DNA of 64,000 bases. Source: Prevotella sp. 885. Lineage in GTDB: Bacteria > Bacteroidota > Bacteroidia > Bacteroidales > Bacteroidaceae. Both the position numbers and the translations under genes were made by a program. Shown one piece after another: positions 34,687 to 44,226 of this stretch. A model generated the notes under the pieces. The model did no database searches, had not been told where the DNA came from, and was given only the letters and a program-made list of their open reading frames with translations. Positions within the stretch are counted from its first letter, which is position 1. Every line of letters starts with the position of its first letter. Location: contig NZ_NOVE01000001.1 of assembly GCF_002265625.1 (NCBI RefSeq), forward strand, positions 62,001 through 126,000, given 5' to 3'.

Positions 34687-35712
34687 ATGACAATCGACCG
34701 CAAAATAATCTGGCAAGAAACGAAGGACTACTTTAACATCACTCTCGGTCTACTGCTTTACACCTTCGGATTCACCGTTTTCCTGCTACCCTACGAAATC
34801 GTAACCGGTGGTATCGCAGGTATCGGAGCCATCGTGTTCTATGCCACTAAATTCCCCGTTCAGTGGACATTCTTCATTATCAACGCCGTGCTTATCGTGG
34901 CGGCATTGAAGGAACTCGGAATAAAATTCCTTGCCAAGACCATCTATGCCACGCTGGCGATAACCGTAATGCTCGACTTGGCACAGAAGATAGTGGAAAT
35001 GCCAGACGGCTCTTTCTATAAGCTGATGGGCGAAGGCAACGACTTTATGTCGCTTATAATCGGATGTATGCTCACCGGTACAGCGCTTGCTATAGTGTTC
35101 TTGAACAACGGCAGTACGGGTGGTACTGATATTATCGCCGCCGTAGTGAACAAGTACTATAACGTATCGCTCGGTAAGGGCCTCATCATGGTTGACCTCG
35201 TCATCATCGGCAGCTGTCTTGCCATCGACTCATTCGGTCCGTTCCCGCAGCGTTGTCAGATGGTGGTGTTCGGTCTGTGTACGATGTTCATAGAATGTAA
35301 CATGCTCGACTATGTGATGAACGTCCAACGTCAGTCGGTGCAGTTCATGATATTCTCAAAGGAATACAAGAAGATTGCCGCTGCCATCACAAAGAAGACA
35401 GACCACACCCTTACCATTCTCGACGGACACGGATGGTATACGGGTAAGGAAATGAAGGTGATATGCCTCCTCGCCAAGAAGCGTGAGTCGGTGTTAATCT
35501 TCCGTCTTATCAAGATGCTTGACCCGCGTGCCTTCGTTTCGCAAAGCTCCGTTATCGGTGTGTACGGCGAGGGATTCGACCAGATAAAGGTGAAGGTGAA
35601 GAAACACCAGGAAGAACTGCATAAGCAGGAAATGGAGGAACACGGTCTACATGAACAAGAACAAATATTAGAAGTAAATGAAAATAGTATTCGCAACGAA
35701 CAACAGCCATAA
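34687..35712 (+). CDS. YitT-family membrane protein
   Basis: 341 residues. Five or six membrane segments occupy residues 15-200 (first: [20 protein letters not shown], with the family motif VTGGIAGIG directly after). A cytoplasmic DUF2179 domain follows (residues about 235-310, [19 protein letters not shown]), and then a charged Glu/His/Gln-rich tail. YitT proteins are widespread and of unknown transport function. Its 3' end overlaps rdgB by 35 nt in another frame, so the two genes are coupled. Confidence 0.88.
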   Translation: MTIDRKIIWQETKDYFNITLGLLLYTFGFTVFLLPYEIVTGGIAGIGAIVFYATKFPVQWTFFIINAVLIVAALKELGIKFLAKTIYATLAITVMLDLAQKIVEMPDGSFYKLMGEGNDFMSLIIGCMLTGTALAIVFLNNGSTGGTDIIAAVVNKYYNVSLGKGLIMVDLVIIGSCLAIDSFGPFPQRCQMVVFGLCTMFIECNMLDYVMNVQRQSVQFMIFSKEYKKIAAAITKKTDHTLTILDGHGWYTGKEMKVICLLAKKRESVLIFRLIKMLDPRAFVSQSSVIGVYGEGFDQIKVKVKKHQEELHKQEMEEHGLHEQEQILEVNENSIRNEQQP

Positions 35713-36262
35713 GCTCTCAGAGATTCGCTCCATCCTGGGCGACCGCTTCGAGGTGCTTTCGCTGTCAGACATAGGATGTCATGCCGACATCCCAGAAACC
35801 GCCAACACCCTTGAGGGCAACGCCATTCAGAAGGCACGTTATGTAGTGGAGCATTTCGGTTATGACTGCTTCGCCGACGACACGGGTCTGGAAGTGGCTG
35901 CATTGGGAGGCGAGCCGGGTGTCCACTCGGCACGTTACGCTGAAGGCACCGACCACGACTCGGAAGCCAATATGCGCAAGCTTCTCCAGCGCCTTGAGGG
36001 TAAGGAGGACAGAAACGCGCAGTTCAGAACAGTGATCTGTCTGGCACGTAAGGATGATGATGCCGACTATTCGCTCTTTGAGGGCACGGTGAAAGGCCGT
36101 ATCGCTGAGGAGAAGAAGGGCACGGAAGGCTTCGGCTACGACCCCATCTTCGTGCCTGAAGGTCACGACCAGTCGTTCGCACAATTAGGATTGGACATCA
36201 AGAACTCCATCTCGCATCGTGCAAGGGCTGTGGAGAAGCTGGCTCGCTTCCTGAAGCGCTAA
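35678..36262 (+). CDS. rdgB: XTP/dITP diphosphatase (RdgB/HAM1 family)
   Basis: 194 residues, normal length. It hydrolyses non-canonical purine nucleotides such as dITP and XTP to monophosphates and so keeps them out of DNA. The signatures are [12 protein letters not shown] at the N-terminus, [14 protein letters not shown] in the middle (catalytic acidic pair) and [11 protein letters not shown] plus ISHRARAV at the end. It starts 35 nt inside the end of the YitT gene. Confidence 0.96.
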   Translation: MKIVFATNNSHKLSEIRSILGDRFEVLSLSDIGCHADIPETANTLEGNAIQKARYVVEHFGYDCFADDTGLEVAALGGEPGVHSARYAEGTDHDSEANMRKLLQRLEGKEDRNAQFRTVICLARKDDDADYSLFEGTVKGRIAEEKKGTEGFGYDPIFVPEGHDQSFAQLGLDIKNSISHRARAVEKLARFLKR

Positions 36263-36314
36263 ACACGCCGACACCCATCCATCAGTAATATTCAGAAACA
36301 ATAACAATCCTACA

Positions 36315-38663
36315 ATGAAGATATTCTCACTGAAGCAGACCATAAATGCCCTGACACGCTCGGTTGCTGTGTCTGTCTGCGCCGTAGTGCTCACGCTTTC
36401 GGCTATGATGACAGCGTCAACGGTAGCTGTGGCAAGCACACCCCCGATAGGCACATGGAAGACGTATATGGCTTATAGCGACATACGACATATCGTAAAG
36501 GTGGGCAACCGCGTTTACGTGGTGGCGTCCGGCGACCTGTATGTCTACGACACGTCAGACGAGAGCATCACAACGATGGACCGCAACAACGGACTGAGCG
36601 ATACCGACATTAAGTTTATCTCTTGGAATGCTGCTGCCAAGCGTCTTGTCATTGTGTACAGCAACGGCAATATCGACCTGCTTAGTGAGAAACTCGACAT
36701 CACCAACATCTCTGACTATTACGACAAGTCGCTCACGTACGACAAGACCATCAACAATGTCTTCACGAACGGCAATCTTACATACCTTGCCACCGGCTTC
36801 GGTATTGTGGTGGTGAACGTGTCGAACGCCACTATCGCCGATACATACGCATTGCAAGAGAAGGTGAATGCCTTGTGTATCAACAACGGTATGGTTTACG
36901 CCGCTACGGACAACGAAATCTTCAAGGGCGACATGCGCAAGAACCTTGCCGACCCGAACGAATGGGATAAGTTGGCATCAGAGGGATTCAGCTGGCTGTT
37001 CTGGATGGACGAAGGACTGGTGGGAGCAAAGAAATACAACATCTCCACCATAGCTTCTGACGGAACGGTGAAGAAGCAGGCAGGTCCTTATATGGACAAT
37101 TGCGTGATGCAAAACGGACTTTTGTTTGCATGTGGAGGTAACGACACCTATTGTTACCATACAGCTTCCGACCGTGGAGGCATAGCCAAGCATCTCAATA
37201 CTGTGGCTGCCGATCCGAAGGACGGATCTTTTTGGATTCACGATGACGACGGATCGCTTGCCAATATCACTTTGGCTGACGACCGCTCCTTTACCATAAA
37301 CAAGACTGGCATAAAGGCAGACGGACCCGATTATAACACTTTCGGATTCATGCTTATGCGCAACGGAACCCTCTATACTTGTGGCGGACCCGGCAGTTCA
37401 ACCAGCAGAGAAGGCTGCGTGCAGGTGCTCTCTCAGGATGGTACGTGGAAGATGTACAACACCAGCTTTGCCAAGGATCAGAAGTCGCCGTTTATTTCTG
37501 CATACGCCCTTGCCATTGACCCTAAGGACGAGAAGCACGTGTATGTGGCAGCCCGAACCGGACTGTACGAGTTTTACGACGGCGAGTTCCGTAAACTTTG
37601 GAACGAGGACAACAGCCCGATTACGCATGCCGATGTGAAAGAGGATGCATGGTATAAATACAATAAAGTGACGACGCTGTGTTTCCTTGACGACGGCTCG
37701 TTGCTCTGCTTCAACAGCGAGACAGCTGACGGAAAGACATCTCTGCTCTCACTCAAGGACGATAAGTGGACCGATCTCTCCAACTCCAACTTCATAGCCA
37801 CGGCAGGCTTTTCCTTCCCATACGCCAAGGATATGTTCAGGGATAGCCGTGGACTGATTTGGTTCTGCAATAACAACTGGCAGACAGCATGTCTTGCCTG
37901 CTACCAGCCATCTTCCGGTGCTTCGAAGTCATACCGTTCCATTTTCAATCAGGACGGAAAGGAATACCAAATCTATTATGTCTCTTGCGTTACTGAGGAC
38001 ATCGAGGGTAATATATGGATAGGCACAGACGTGGGACCTCTTATGCTGCCCGCTTCGCAGATAGGAACAGACGACGACACGTTTACACAGGTTAAGATTC
38101 CGCGCAACGACGGCACCAATCTTGCTGACTACCTCCTCTCCAATGTGCCCATCTCTGCCATTTATGTGGATGGCGCCGGACGCAAGTGGTTCGGTACGTC
38201 AGGCAACGGAGTCTATCTTATAAGCGCTGACAACATACAGCAGCTTCAGCACTTCACATCCTCTAACTCTAATCTGCTTTCAGACGACATCGAGAGAATA
38301 ACAGCCAACGAGCAGACGGGAGAGGTGTTCTTCGGAACAAGTGCCGGACTGTGCTCATATATGGCGGACGCCACCAAGCCGTCCGAGAAGATGACCAAGG
38401 ACAATGTCTACGCATACCCCAACCCCGTCAAGCCCGACTATACAGGACTGATAACCGTCACGGGATTGACACTCAACGCTGACGTCAAAATAGTTACGTC
38501 CAACGGTACGCTTGTAGCTCAGGGACGATCCAATGGCGGAACATTCACATGGGACGGATGCGACGCAAAGGGCAAGCGTGTGGCAAGCGGCATCTACATG
38601 GTGGAGACTGCAACTGAGGACGGCGGTAAGGGCACGGTGTGCAAGATTGCCGTCATAAAATAA
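36315..38663 (+). CDS. porZ: Type IX secretion system protein PorZ
   Basis: 782 residues. After an N-terminal signal region the mature protein begins PPIGTWKTYMAYSDI, the characteristic PorZ opening. Three seven-bladed-propeller-like stretches follow, with two-component-regulator-type repeats such as MDRNNGLSDTDI and IEGNIWIGTDVGPLML. The C-terminus (YAYPNPVKPDYTG, then GTVCKIAVIK) is a T9SS type A sorting-like domain. PorZ works with the PorU sortase at the cell surface to attach cargo to the anionic lipopolysaccharide, and fits the T9SS cargo genes at 4.4-7.2 kb. It lies 52 nt after rdgB. Confidence 0.88.
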   Translation: MKIFSLKQTINALTRSVAVSVCAVVLTLSAMMTASTVAVASTPPIGTWKTYMAYSDIRHIVKVGNRVYVVASGDLYVYDTSDESITTMDRNNGLSDTDIKFISWNAAAKRLVIVYSNGNIDLLSEKLDITNISDYYDKSLTYDKTINNVFTNGNLTYLATGFGIVVVNVSNATIADTYALQEKVNALCINNGMVYAATDNEIFKGDMRKNLADPNEWDKLASEGFSWLFWMDEGLVGAKKYNISTIASDGTVKKQAGPYMDNCVMQNGLLFACGGNDTYCYHTASDRGGIAKHLNTVAADPKDGSFWIHDDDGSLANITLADDRSFTINKTGIKADGPDYNTFGFMLMRNGTLYTCGGPGSSTSREGCVQVLSQDGTWKMYNTSFAKDQKSPFISAYALAIDPKDEKHVYVAARTGLYEFYDGEFRKLWNEDNSPITHADVKEDAWYKYNKVTTLCFLDDGSLLCFNSETADGKTSLLSLKDDKWTDLSNSNFIATAGFSFPYAKDMFRDSRGLIWFCNNNWQTACLACYQPSSGASKSYRSIFNQDGKEYQIYYVSCVTEDIEGNIWIGTDVGPLMLPASQIGTDDDTFTQVKIPRNDGTNLADYLLSNVPISAIYVDGAGRKWFGTSGNGVYLISADNIQQLQHFTSSNSNLLSDDIERITANEQTGEVFFGTSAGLCSYMADATKPSEKMTKDNVYAYPNPVKPDYTGLITVTGLTLNADVKIVTSNGTLVAQGRSNGGTFTWDGCDAKGKRVASGIYMVETATEDGGKGTVCKIAVIK

Positions 38664-38692
38664 CACCAACGAACATAACAACAAAAAAATAT

Positions 38693-39340
38693 ATGGCCAA
38701 TAACAATCTTTGGACTGACAGCTACTGGCTGCTTCTGATGCAGGCCTGCAAGAAAAAGCCGGATGACATAAAGTCGCCATGGTCAAAGACTATGGTGGAC
38801 CTCGCCATCGAGCTACATATTCATCCCAAGACTCTCTTCGAGAAGATGGAGCAACTGCTCGATCATAAGACTGCGTCGCTCCAGAAGATTTGGGACACAT
38901 ACGCCGACAATACGCGACGCCTCAACAAGGACGCCAAGCGTGTGAGGGAGATGAAAGGCTTCGGCGATGCCGACTCGTTCTTTATGGGTGTGGAAAGCAT
39001 CGACTCGTTCGAGACTTTCTATCTGCCCGTCGCCGACGACACGAAGCTGACGCCAGCGTCGCTGACCATACTCATCGACCTCTACTTCATGCTTACCCCC
39101 AACACTATGGTGGAGGAAACGCCGGAGGTGGCTGACGTGGCACGCATGCTCATGCTGACCACAAAGGAGGTGGTGGAAGTGCTCGCCATATTCCAGACCT
39201 TCGACCCCATCCTTAAAAGAAAGGCTCTGCCTACGTCAGCACTCGTTGAGGCTGCACGAAGGACATGGGACGAATATGCCAACGACACACAGAATATGAA
39301 CGATAAGAAGGAAAGGGCTTTGGCTTACTACCATAAGTAA
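38693..39340 (+). CDS. Conserved helical protein, function unknown
   Basis: 215 residues from ATG 38693; the frame extends upstream to 38639 but that would overlap porZ. No signal peptide or membrane segment. It is predicted all-helical and acidic/basic mixed, beginning NNNLWTDSYWLLLMQACKKKP, with a HPKTLFEKMEQL stretch and long helices. I recognise no domain. It sits between porZ and rpoN on the same strand with short gaps, so it may be cotranscribed with both. A cytoplasmic protein of Bacteroidales without an assigned role is the safe call. Confidence 0.75.
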   Translation: MANNNLWTDSYWLLLMQACKKKPDDIKSPWSKTMVDLAIELHIHPKTLFEKMEQLLDHKTASLQKIWDTYADNTRRLNKDAKRVREMKGFGDADSFFMGVESIDSFETFYLPVADDTKLTPASLTILIDLYFMLTPNTMVEETPEVADVARMLMLTTKEVVEVLAIFQTFDPILKRKALPTSALVEAARRTWDEYANDTQNMNDKKERALAYYHK

Positions 39341-39395
39341 AAACCTTATTGGCGTTAATAAGTCGAAGACTCTATATATAAATAACTCGCTTAAG

Positions 39396-40976
39396 ATGGA
39401 ACAAAGATTCATCCAGACACAAGAACAGAAACTCCAGCAGGTACAGCGTCTCTCACAACAGCAGATGCTGCAGGTTCATCTGCTTGAGATGCCCCTGACA
39501 GAGTTGGAAGAGAATGTCAATGCCGAACTCGACGACAATCCCGCTTTGGAGGTATCGTCTACGGAAGACGCTCTCGATAATCCCCATGACAGGGATACTG
39601 ACGACAGAAGTCGCGACGACTATGGCTCCACAGACAGCAAGGCGGAAGGACGCGACGGCGATGACGACAATGGTACAGACATCGTCAGTGACGAATTCGA
39701 CCGACAGAACGAACGCGAAGAACGCGAGTCGGCGCTGAATGCCGCCCTTGAGAGAATCGGAGAGGGCGACGACGACATGCCGACAGCCTCTTACCAGTAC
39801 GGCGGCAACAACGAGTCTGCCGACTATGAGGAGATGGTCTATGGCAATACCACGTCGTTCTACGACCGCCTGAAGGAGCAGATGGGTGAGTTGGAGCTGA
39901 CAGAGACCGACCGCGACATCATGGAGTACGTCATTGGTTCGCTTGACAGCGACGGACTGTTGCGCAAGGACAGCGAGTCTATAAGCGATGAACTTGCCAT
40001 CTATCACGGCATCGACTGCACCACAGCTGATGTCGAACGCATTGTCGGAATCCTTCAGACCTTCGATCCTGCCGGAATCGGAGCACACACCTTGCAGGAG
40101 TGTCTGCTGCTCCAGATTGACAGACGCAACGACGACGAGCTGAAGCCGCTCATGAAGAAGGTGGTGACAACGCTCTTCGACGATTTCACGAAGAAACACT
40201 TCGACCGTATAAAGACCGCTCTCAACACCGATTCGTACACTGCGAAGCGCGTGATTGACGAGATTCGTCGCCTCAACCCCAAGCCGGGAGCCTCGCTTGG
40301 CGAGACCGAAGGCCGCAACATACAACAGATTACCCCCGACTTCATCATCGACACCGACGATGACGGCAACGTCACGTTCACGCTTAATGGCGGCAATATC
40401 CCCGAACTGAAGGTTTCGCCGTCGTTCACGGAGATGATGGAGACCTATCGCAACAACAGGTCGTCAATGTCGAAGCGCGATAAGGAAGCCCTGCTCTACG
40501 CCAAGGAGAAGGTGGAAAGGGCGAAGGGATATATCGATGCCATAAAGCAGCGCCGCCACACGCTCTCCGTGACGATGCGTGCCATCATCGACTGGCAGAA
40601 GAAGTTCTTCCAGGACGGCGATGAGGCAGATCTCAAACCGATGATTCTGAAGAACATCGCTGATCGCACGGGACTGGATATCAGTACCATATCGCGTGTC
40701 AGCAACGTGAAGTACGCCCAAACCAACTGGGGCACCTTCCCGCTGCGCTTCTTCTTCTCAGACGGCTACACCACAGGCGACGGAGAAGAGCTGTCCACCA
40801 GAAAGATAAAGCTTGCCCTTAAGGACCTTATCAGCAAGGAGGACAAGAAGAAGCCGCTTAGCGACGACGCCCTTACCAAGCAACTGGCAAAGCTCGGCTA
40901 TCCCATCGCCCGACGCACCGTGGCAAAATACCGCGAGCAACTCGGACTGCCGATAGCCCGACTGAGGAAAGACTAA
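39396..40976 (+). CDS. rpoN: RNA polymerase sigma-54 factor
   Basis: 526 residues. Region I (residues 5-50) is glutamine- and leucine-rich (QTQEQKLQQVQRLSQQQMLQ), as needed for enhancer-dependent control. An unusually long acidic linker follows (about residues 55-130, many Asp, Glu, Arg). The core-binding and promoter-binding regions come next, ending in the RpoN box ARRTVAKYR near the C-terminus. It directs polymerase to -24/-12 promoters and needs an AAA+ activator, none of which is in the window. The next gene is only 25 nt away. Confidence 0.95.
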   Translation: MEQRFIQTQEQKLQQVQRLSQQQMLQVHLLEMPLTELEENVNAELDDNPALEVSSTEDALDNPHDRDTDDRSRDDYGSTDSKAEGRDGDDDNGTDIVSDEFDRQNEREERESALNAALERIGEGDDDMPTASYQYGGNNESADYEEMVYGNTTSFYDRLKEQMGELELTETDRDIMEYVIGSLDSDGLLRKDSESISDELAIYHGIDCTTADVERIVGILQTFDPAGIGAHTLQECLLLQIDRRNDDELKPLMKKVVTTLFDDFTKKHFDRIKTALNTDSYTAKRVIDEIRRLNPKPGASLGETEGRNIQQITPDFIIDTDDDGNVTFTLNGGNIPELKVSPSFTEMMETYRNNRSSMSKRDKEALLYAKEKVERAKGYIDAIKQRRHTLSVTMRAIIDWQKKFFQDGDEADLKPMILKNIADRTGLDISTISRVSNVKYAQTNWGTFPLRFFFSDGYTTGDGEELSTRKIKLALKDLISKEDKKKPLSDDALTKQLAKLGYPIARRTVAKYREQLGLPIARLRKD

Positions 40977-41001
40977 AGTCTTTAGCACAATATATTTAAG
41001 C

Positions 41002-41619
41002 ATGAAAGAAAAGAACATTATCCTCGCAGCGCGAATACTGAGCATGGCATTCACGCCATTCTATCTGTCGCTCGTCGGACTGATAGCCCTCTTCACGTTC
41101 AGCTATCTCAGTCTGATGCCGTGGGCATACAAGCTCACCGTTCTGCTTCTTGTCTACGCCTTCACCATCCTCATGCCCTCTCTGCTCATCCATTTCTATC
41201 GTCATTACCACGGTTGGACGCTCATCGAGCTGGGCAAGAAGGAGCGTCGCGTCGTACCTTATCTTATCTCCATAATGTGCTACTTCGTGTGCTATTATGT
41301 GATGCATAAGATAAACATCCCGCACTTTATGAGCAACATTCTCATAGCGGCGCTGGTCATCCAGATTCTCTGTGCCATGATAAATATCTGGTGGAAGATA
41401 TCCACACACACCGCAGCCATCGGAGGCGTGGCAGGAGCGCTGCTTGCGTTCTCCATCATCTTCGGATTCAATCCCTTGGGATGGTTCAGCGTGGTGCTTA
41501 TCCTTGCAGGAATGGTTGGTTCCAGCCGAATGATTCTGCGCCAGCATTCTCTCCGTCAGGTATGTTACGGCTTCCTGCTCGGCACAGTTACGGCATACAC
41601 CATAATATTGAGATTGTAA
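41002..41619 (+). CDS. PAP2-like integral membrane protein
   Basis: 205 residues with six hydrophobic segments. A degenerate PAP2 phosphatase signature can be traced: GKKERRVVP (78-86) for the first motif, STH (134-136) for the second and SRMILRQHSLRQV (175-187) for the third. In the third motif the usual Asp after the His spacing is Gln, so the charge relay looks impaired. PAP2 enzymes dephosphorylate lipid phosphates such as undecaprenyl diphosphate. It follows rpoN closely. Confidence 0.72.
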   Translation: MKEKNIILAARILSMAFTPFYLSLVGLIALFTFSYLSLMPWAYKLTVLLLVYAFTILMPSLLIHFYRHYHGWTLIELGKKERRVVPYLISIMCYFVCYYVMHKINIPHFMSNILIAALVIQILCAMINIWWKISTHTAAIGGVAGALLAFSIIFGFNPLGWFSVVLILAGMVGSSRMILRQHSLRQVCYGFLLGTVTAYTIILRL

Positions 41620-41652
41620 AAGCATAAACATAACATCTAAATAAACATAACA

Positions 41653-42159
41653 ATGTCACCATTAGTCAGCATCATTATGGGCAGCACATCAGACCTGCCC
41701 GTCATGGAAAAGGCATGCAAGTTCTTGAACGACATGCAGATTCCTTTTGAAGTTAACGCTCTCTCTGCACATCGCACACCGGACGCAGTGGAAAGTTTCG
41801 CAAAAGGCGCTAAGGATCGCGGCGTCAAAGTCATCATCGCCGCAGCAGGAATGGCTGCCGCTCTGCCGGGAGTAATAGCTGCCAGCACCACGTTGCCCGT
41901 CATCGGAGTGCCCATCAAGGGTATGCTTGACGGACTGGACGCCATGTTGTCCATCATTCAGATGCCCCCGGGAATCCCCGTTGCCACGGTAGGCGTCAAC
42001 GGCGCCATGAACGCTGCCATCCTCGCATGCGAGATGATAGCCCTCTGCGACGAGAATGTAGCCGCAAAGATGGCTGAATATAAGGCAGGACTGGGCAAGA
42101 AGATTGAGAATGCCAACAAGGAGCTGGCAGAAGTGAAGTTCGAGTATAAAGTAAACTAA
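41653..42159 (+). CDS. purE: N5-carboxyaminoimidazole ribonucleotide mutase
   Basis: 168 residues, class I PurE length. It moves the carboxyl group of N5-CAIR to C4 in purine synthesis. Motifs: IIMGSTSDLPVMEKA at the N-terminus (phosphate binding), SAHRTPD (catalytic His) and GMAAALPGVIAA. No other pur gene is adjacent. A terminator-like stem separates it from ispG. Confidence 0.97.
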   Translation: MSPLVSIIMGSTSDLPVMEKACKFLNDMQIPFEVNALSAHRTPDAVESFAKGAKDRGVKVIIAAAGMAAALPGVIAASTTLPVIGVPIKGMLDGLDAMLSIIQMPPGIPVATVGVNGAMNAAILACEMIALCDENVAAKMAEYKAGLGKKIENANKELAEVKFEYKVN

Positions 42160-42170
42160 ACCATTAGGAG

Positions 42171-42229
42171 TTAGGAATTACGAATTAGGAGTTGGTCTTG
42201 ATTCGTAATTCCTAATTCCTATTTTTTTT
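42171..42229 (+). terminator. Terminator between purE and ispG
   Basis: A perfect 15-bp stem TTAGGAATTACGAAT / ATTCGTAATTCCTAA with a 15-base loop and eight T just beyond. Confidence 0.75.
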
Positions 42230-42240
42230 ATTTCATCATT

Positions 42241-44097
42241 ATGGTTGATCTCTTTAATTATCGCCGTCGTCAGTCGTCTCCCGTCAAGGTTGGCAGCATT
42301 CAGATTGGTGGCGATTCGCCTATACGCGTACAGTCGATGACCACCACCAATACCAACGATACGGAGGCATGTGTGGCGCAGGCTGAGCGCATCATCAAAG
42401 CTGGAGGCGAGCTGGTTCGCCTCACCACGCAGGGACGTCGCGAGGCAGAGAACCTCAAGAACATCAACGCCGGACTCCGTGCCGACGGTTATCTGACTCC
42501 GCTTGTTGCTGACGTTCACTTCAATGCCAACGTCGCCGACGTAGCAGCCTTGTACGCTGAGAAGGTCCGCATCAATCCCGGCAACTATGTCGACCCTGCC
42601 CGTGTCTTCAAGAAGATAGAATATACGGACGAGGAGTATGCCGAGGAACTCAAGAAGCTTGAGGACCGCTTCGTGCCGTTCCTCAATATCTGCCGCGAGC
42701 ACCACACCGCCGTGCGCATCGGCGTTAATCATGGTTCGCTCTCAGACCGAATCATGTCGCGCTATGGCGACACGCCGGAGGGCATCGTTGAGAGCTGCAT
42801 GGAGTTTCTGCGTATCTGCAAGAAGGAGCAGTTCGACAATGTGGTTATCTCCATCAAGGCTTCCAATACGGTCATAATGGTTCGCACCGTGCGTCTGCTC
42901 GTCAGCGAGATGGACAAGGCGGACATGCATTATCCGCTCCATCTTGGCGTAACCGAAGCTGGAGAAGGCGAGGACGGTCGCATAAAGAGCGCCGTGGGCA
43001 TCGGAGCATTGCTTGCTGACGGCATCGGCGACACCATCCGCGTGAGCCTCAGCGAGGAGCCGGAGGCAGAGATTCCGGTGGCAAAGCATCTCGTCGACTA
43101 TATCACGAAGCGCGAAGGACATCTCATGGTGCCCGCTACAGAGTCGGCTGAGTTCGACTGGCTCCGTCCGGAACGTCGTAAGACACGTGCCGCAGGTGGC
43201 ATCGGAGGCAGCAATGTCCCCGTCGTTATTGCTTCCTACGGCAAGGACGAGAACGCCGATGACGTGGAGTTCAGCCCTGACACCACTCCCGACTACATCT
43301 ATTGCGGAGCTTCTCTGCCCGCAGACCGCCGCGAGGGACAGAAATACATCGTAGACTTCAACGCCTACAAGGGCGAGCCTGACACCTTCCCCATCTTCCC
43401 ATACAACGCCACACCGTTCATCGGCAGCGTTAAGGCTGACGTCAAGTTCCTCGTGCTTCAGCTCGGAGCACCCTCTGAGGAATATCTCGCCTGCCTCAAG
43501 GCCCATCCTGAAGTGGTGGTAGTGGCAGTCAGCAATCAGCAGAACCGTCTCGGCGAACAGCGTGCGCTGACCCATGAGTTGTGGACCAACGGCCTCTTCA
43601 ATCCTGTTGTCTTCGCCCAGATGTATCGTCACAGCGCCGCAGAGAAAGCCGACTTCCAGCTTGAGGCAGCCGCCGACATGGGTGCGCTGATGATAGACGG
43701 ACTGACGGACGGCATCTGGCTAATGAACGACGGCGACATCACCGTCCGCGACATCGCCGACACCTCTTTCGCCATCCTTCAGGCTGCCCGACTCCGCACC
43801 TCCAAGACGGAGTATATCTCATGTCCCGGTTGCGGTCGCACGCTCTACGACCTCCGCTCCACCATCGCCAAGATAAAGGCAGCGACTGCCCACATGAAGG
43901 GTCTGAAGATAGGCATCATGGGTTGCATTGTTAACGGACCTGGCGAAATGGCTGACGCCGACTACGGTTATGTAGGTGCCGGTCCCGGCAAGATTTCGCT
44001 CTACAAGCAGAAAACCTGCATAGAGAAAGCCATCCCCGAGAGTGAGGCAGTGGAACACCTCCTGCGCTTCATCGAGGAGGACAGAAAGAAGAAATAG
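42241..44097 (+). CDS. ispG: 4-hydroxy-3-methylbut-2-enyl diphosphate synthase, long Bacteroidetes type
   Basis: 618 residues, longer than the 370 of E. coli IspG because of a middle domain (about residues 290-500) found in Bacteroidetes, Chlamydiae and plants. The TIM-barrel starts SSPVKVGSIQIGGDSP. The C-terminal iron-sulfur domain has SCPGCGRTLYDL and GIMGCIVNGPGE, giving the three cluster Cys plus the catalytic Glu. It makes HMBPP in the MEP isoprenoid pathway, the source of precursors for the UppS product. R2 copy D follows the stop. Confidence 0.97.
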   Translation: MVDLFNYRRRQSSPVKVGSIQIGGDSPIRVQSMTTTNTNDTEACVAQAERIIKAGGELVRLTTQGRREAENLKNINAGLRADGYLTPLVADVHFNANVADVAALYAEKVRINPGNYVDPARVFKKIEYTDEEYAEELKKLEDRFVPFLNICREHHTAVRIGVNHGSLSDRIMSRYGDTPEGIVESCMEFLRICKKEQFDNVVISIKASNTVIMVRTVRLLVSEMDKADMHYPLHLGVTEAGEGEDGRIKSAVGIGALLADGIGDTIRVSLSEEPEAEIPVAKHLVDYITKREGHLMVPATESAEFDWLRPERRKTRAAGGIGGSNVPVVIASYGKDENADDVEFSPDTTPDYIYCGASLPADRREGQKYIVDFNAYKGEPDTFPIFPYNATPFIGSVKADVKFLVLQLGAPSEEYLACLKAHPEVVVVAVSNQQNRLGEQRALTHELWTNGLFNPVVFAQMYRHSAAEKADFQLEAAADMGALMIDGLTDGIWLMNDGDITVRDIADTSFAILQAARLRTSKTEYISCPGCGRTLYDLRSTIAKIKAATAHMKGLKIGIMGCIVNGPGEMADADYGYVGAGPGKISLYKQKTCIEKAIPESEAVEHLLRFIEEDRKKK

Positions 44098-44149
44098 AGT
44101 TTTTTTGAATTATTCAATTAAGTACTGAACTTGTGAAAGTTCAGTTAAG

Positions 44150-44216
44150 TAAAAGGCTTTATGTTAGGTCTTGCGCGAACAAGTTTCTCGCTGACCTGAC
44201 ATAAAGCCTTTTTCTG
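44150..44216 (+). repeat. R2 cruciform, copy D (diverged)
   Basis: AAAAGGCTTTATGTTAGGTC at 44152 pairs with GACCTGACATAAAGCCTTTTT. Copies A-C have ACATTAGG where this reads ATGTTAGG, with the matching change on the other side. It lies 53 nt past the ispG stop. Confidence 0.78.
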
Positions 44217-44226
44217 TTTATATATT

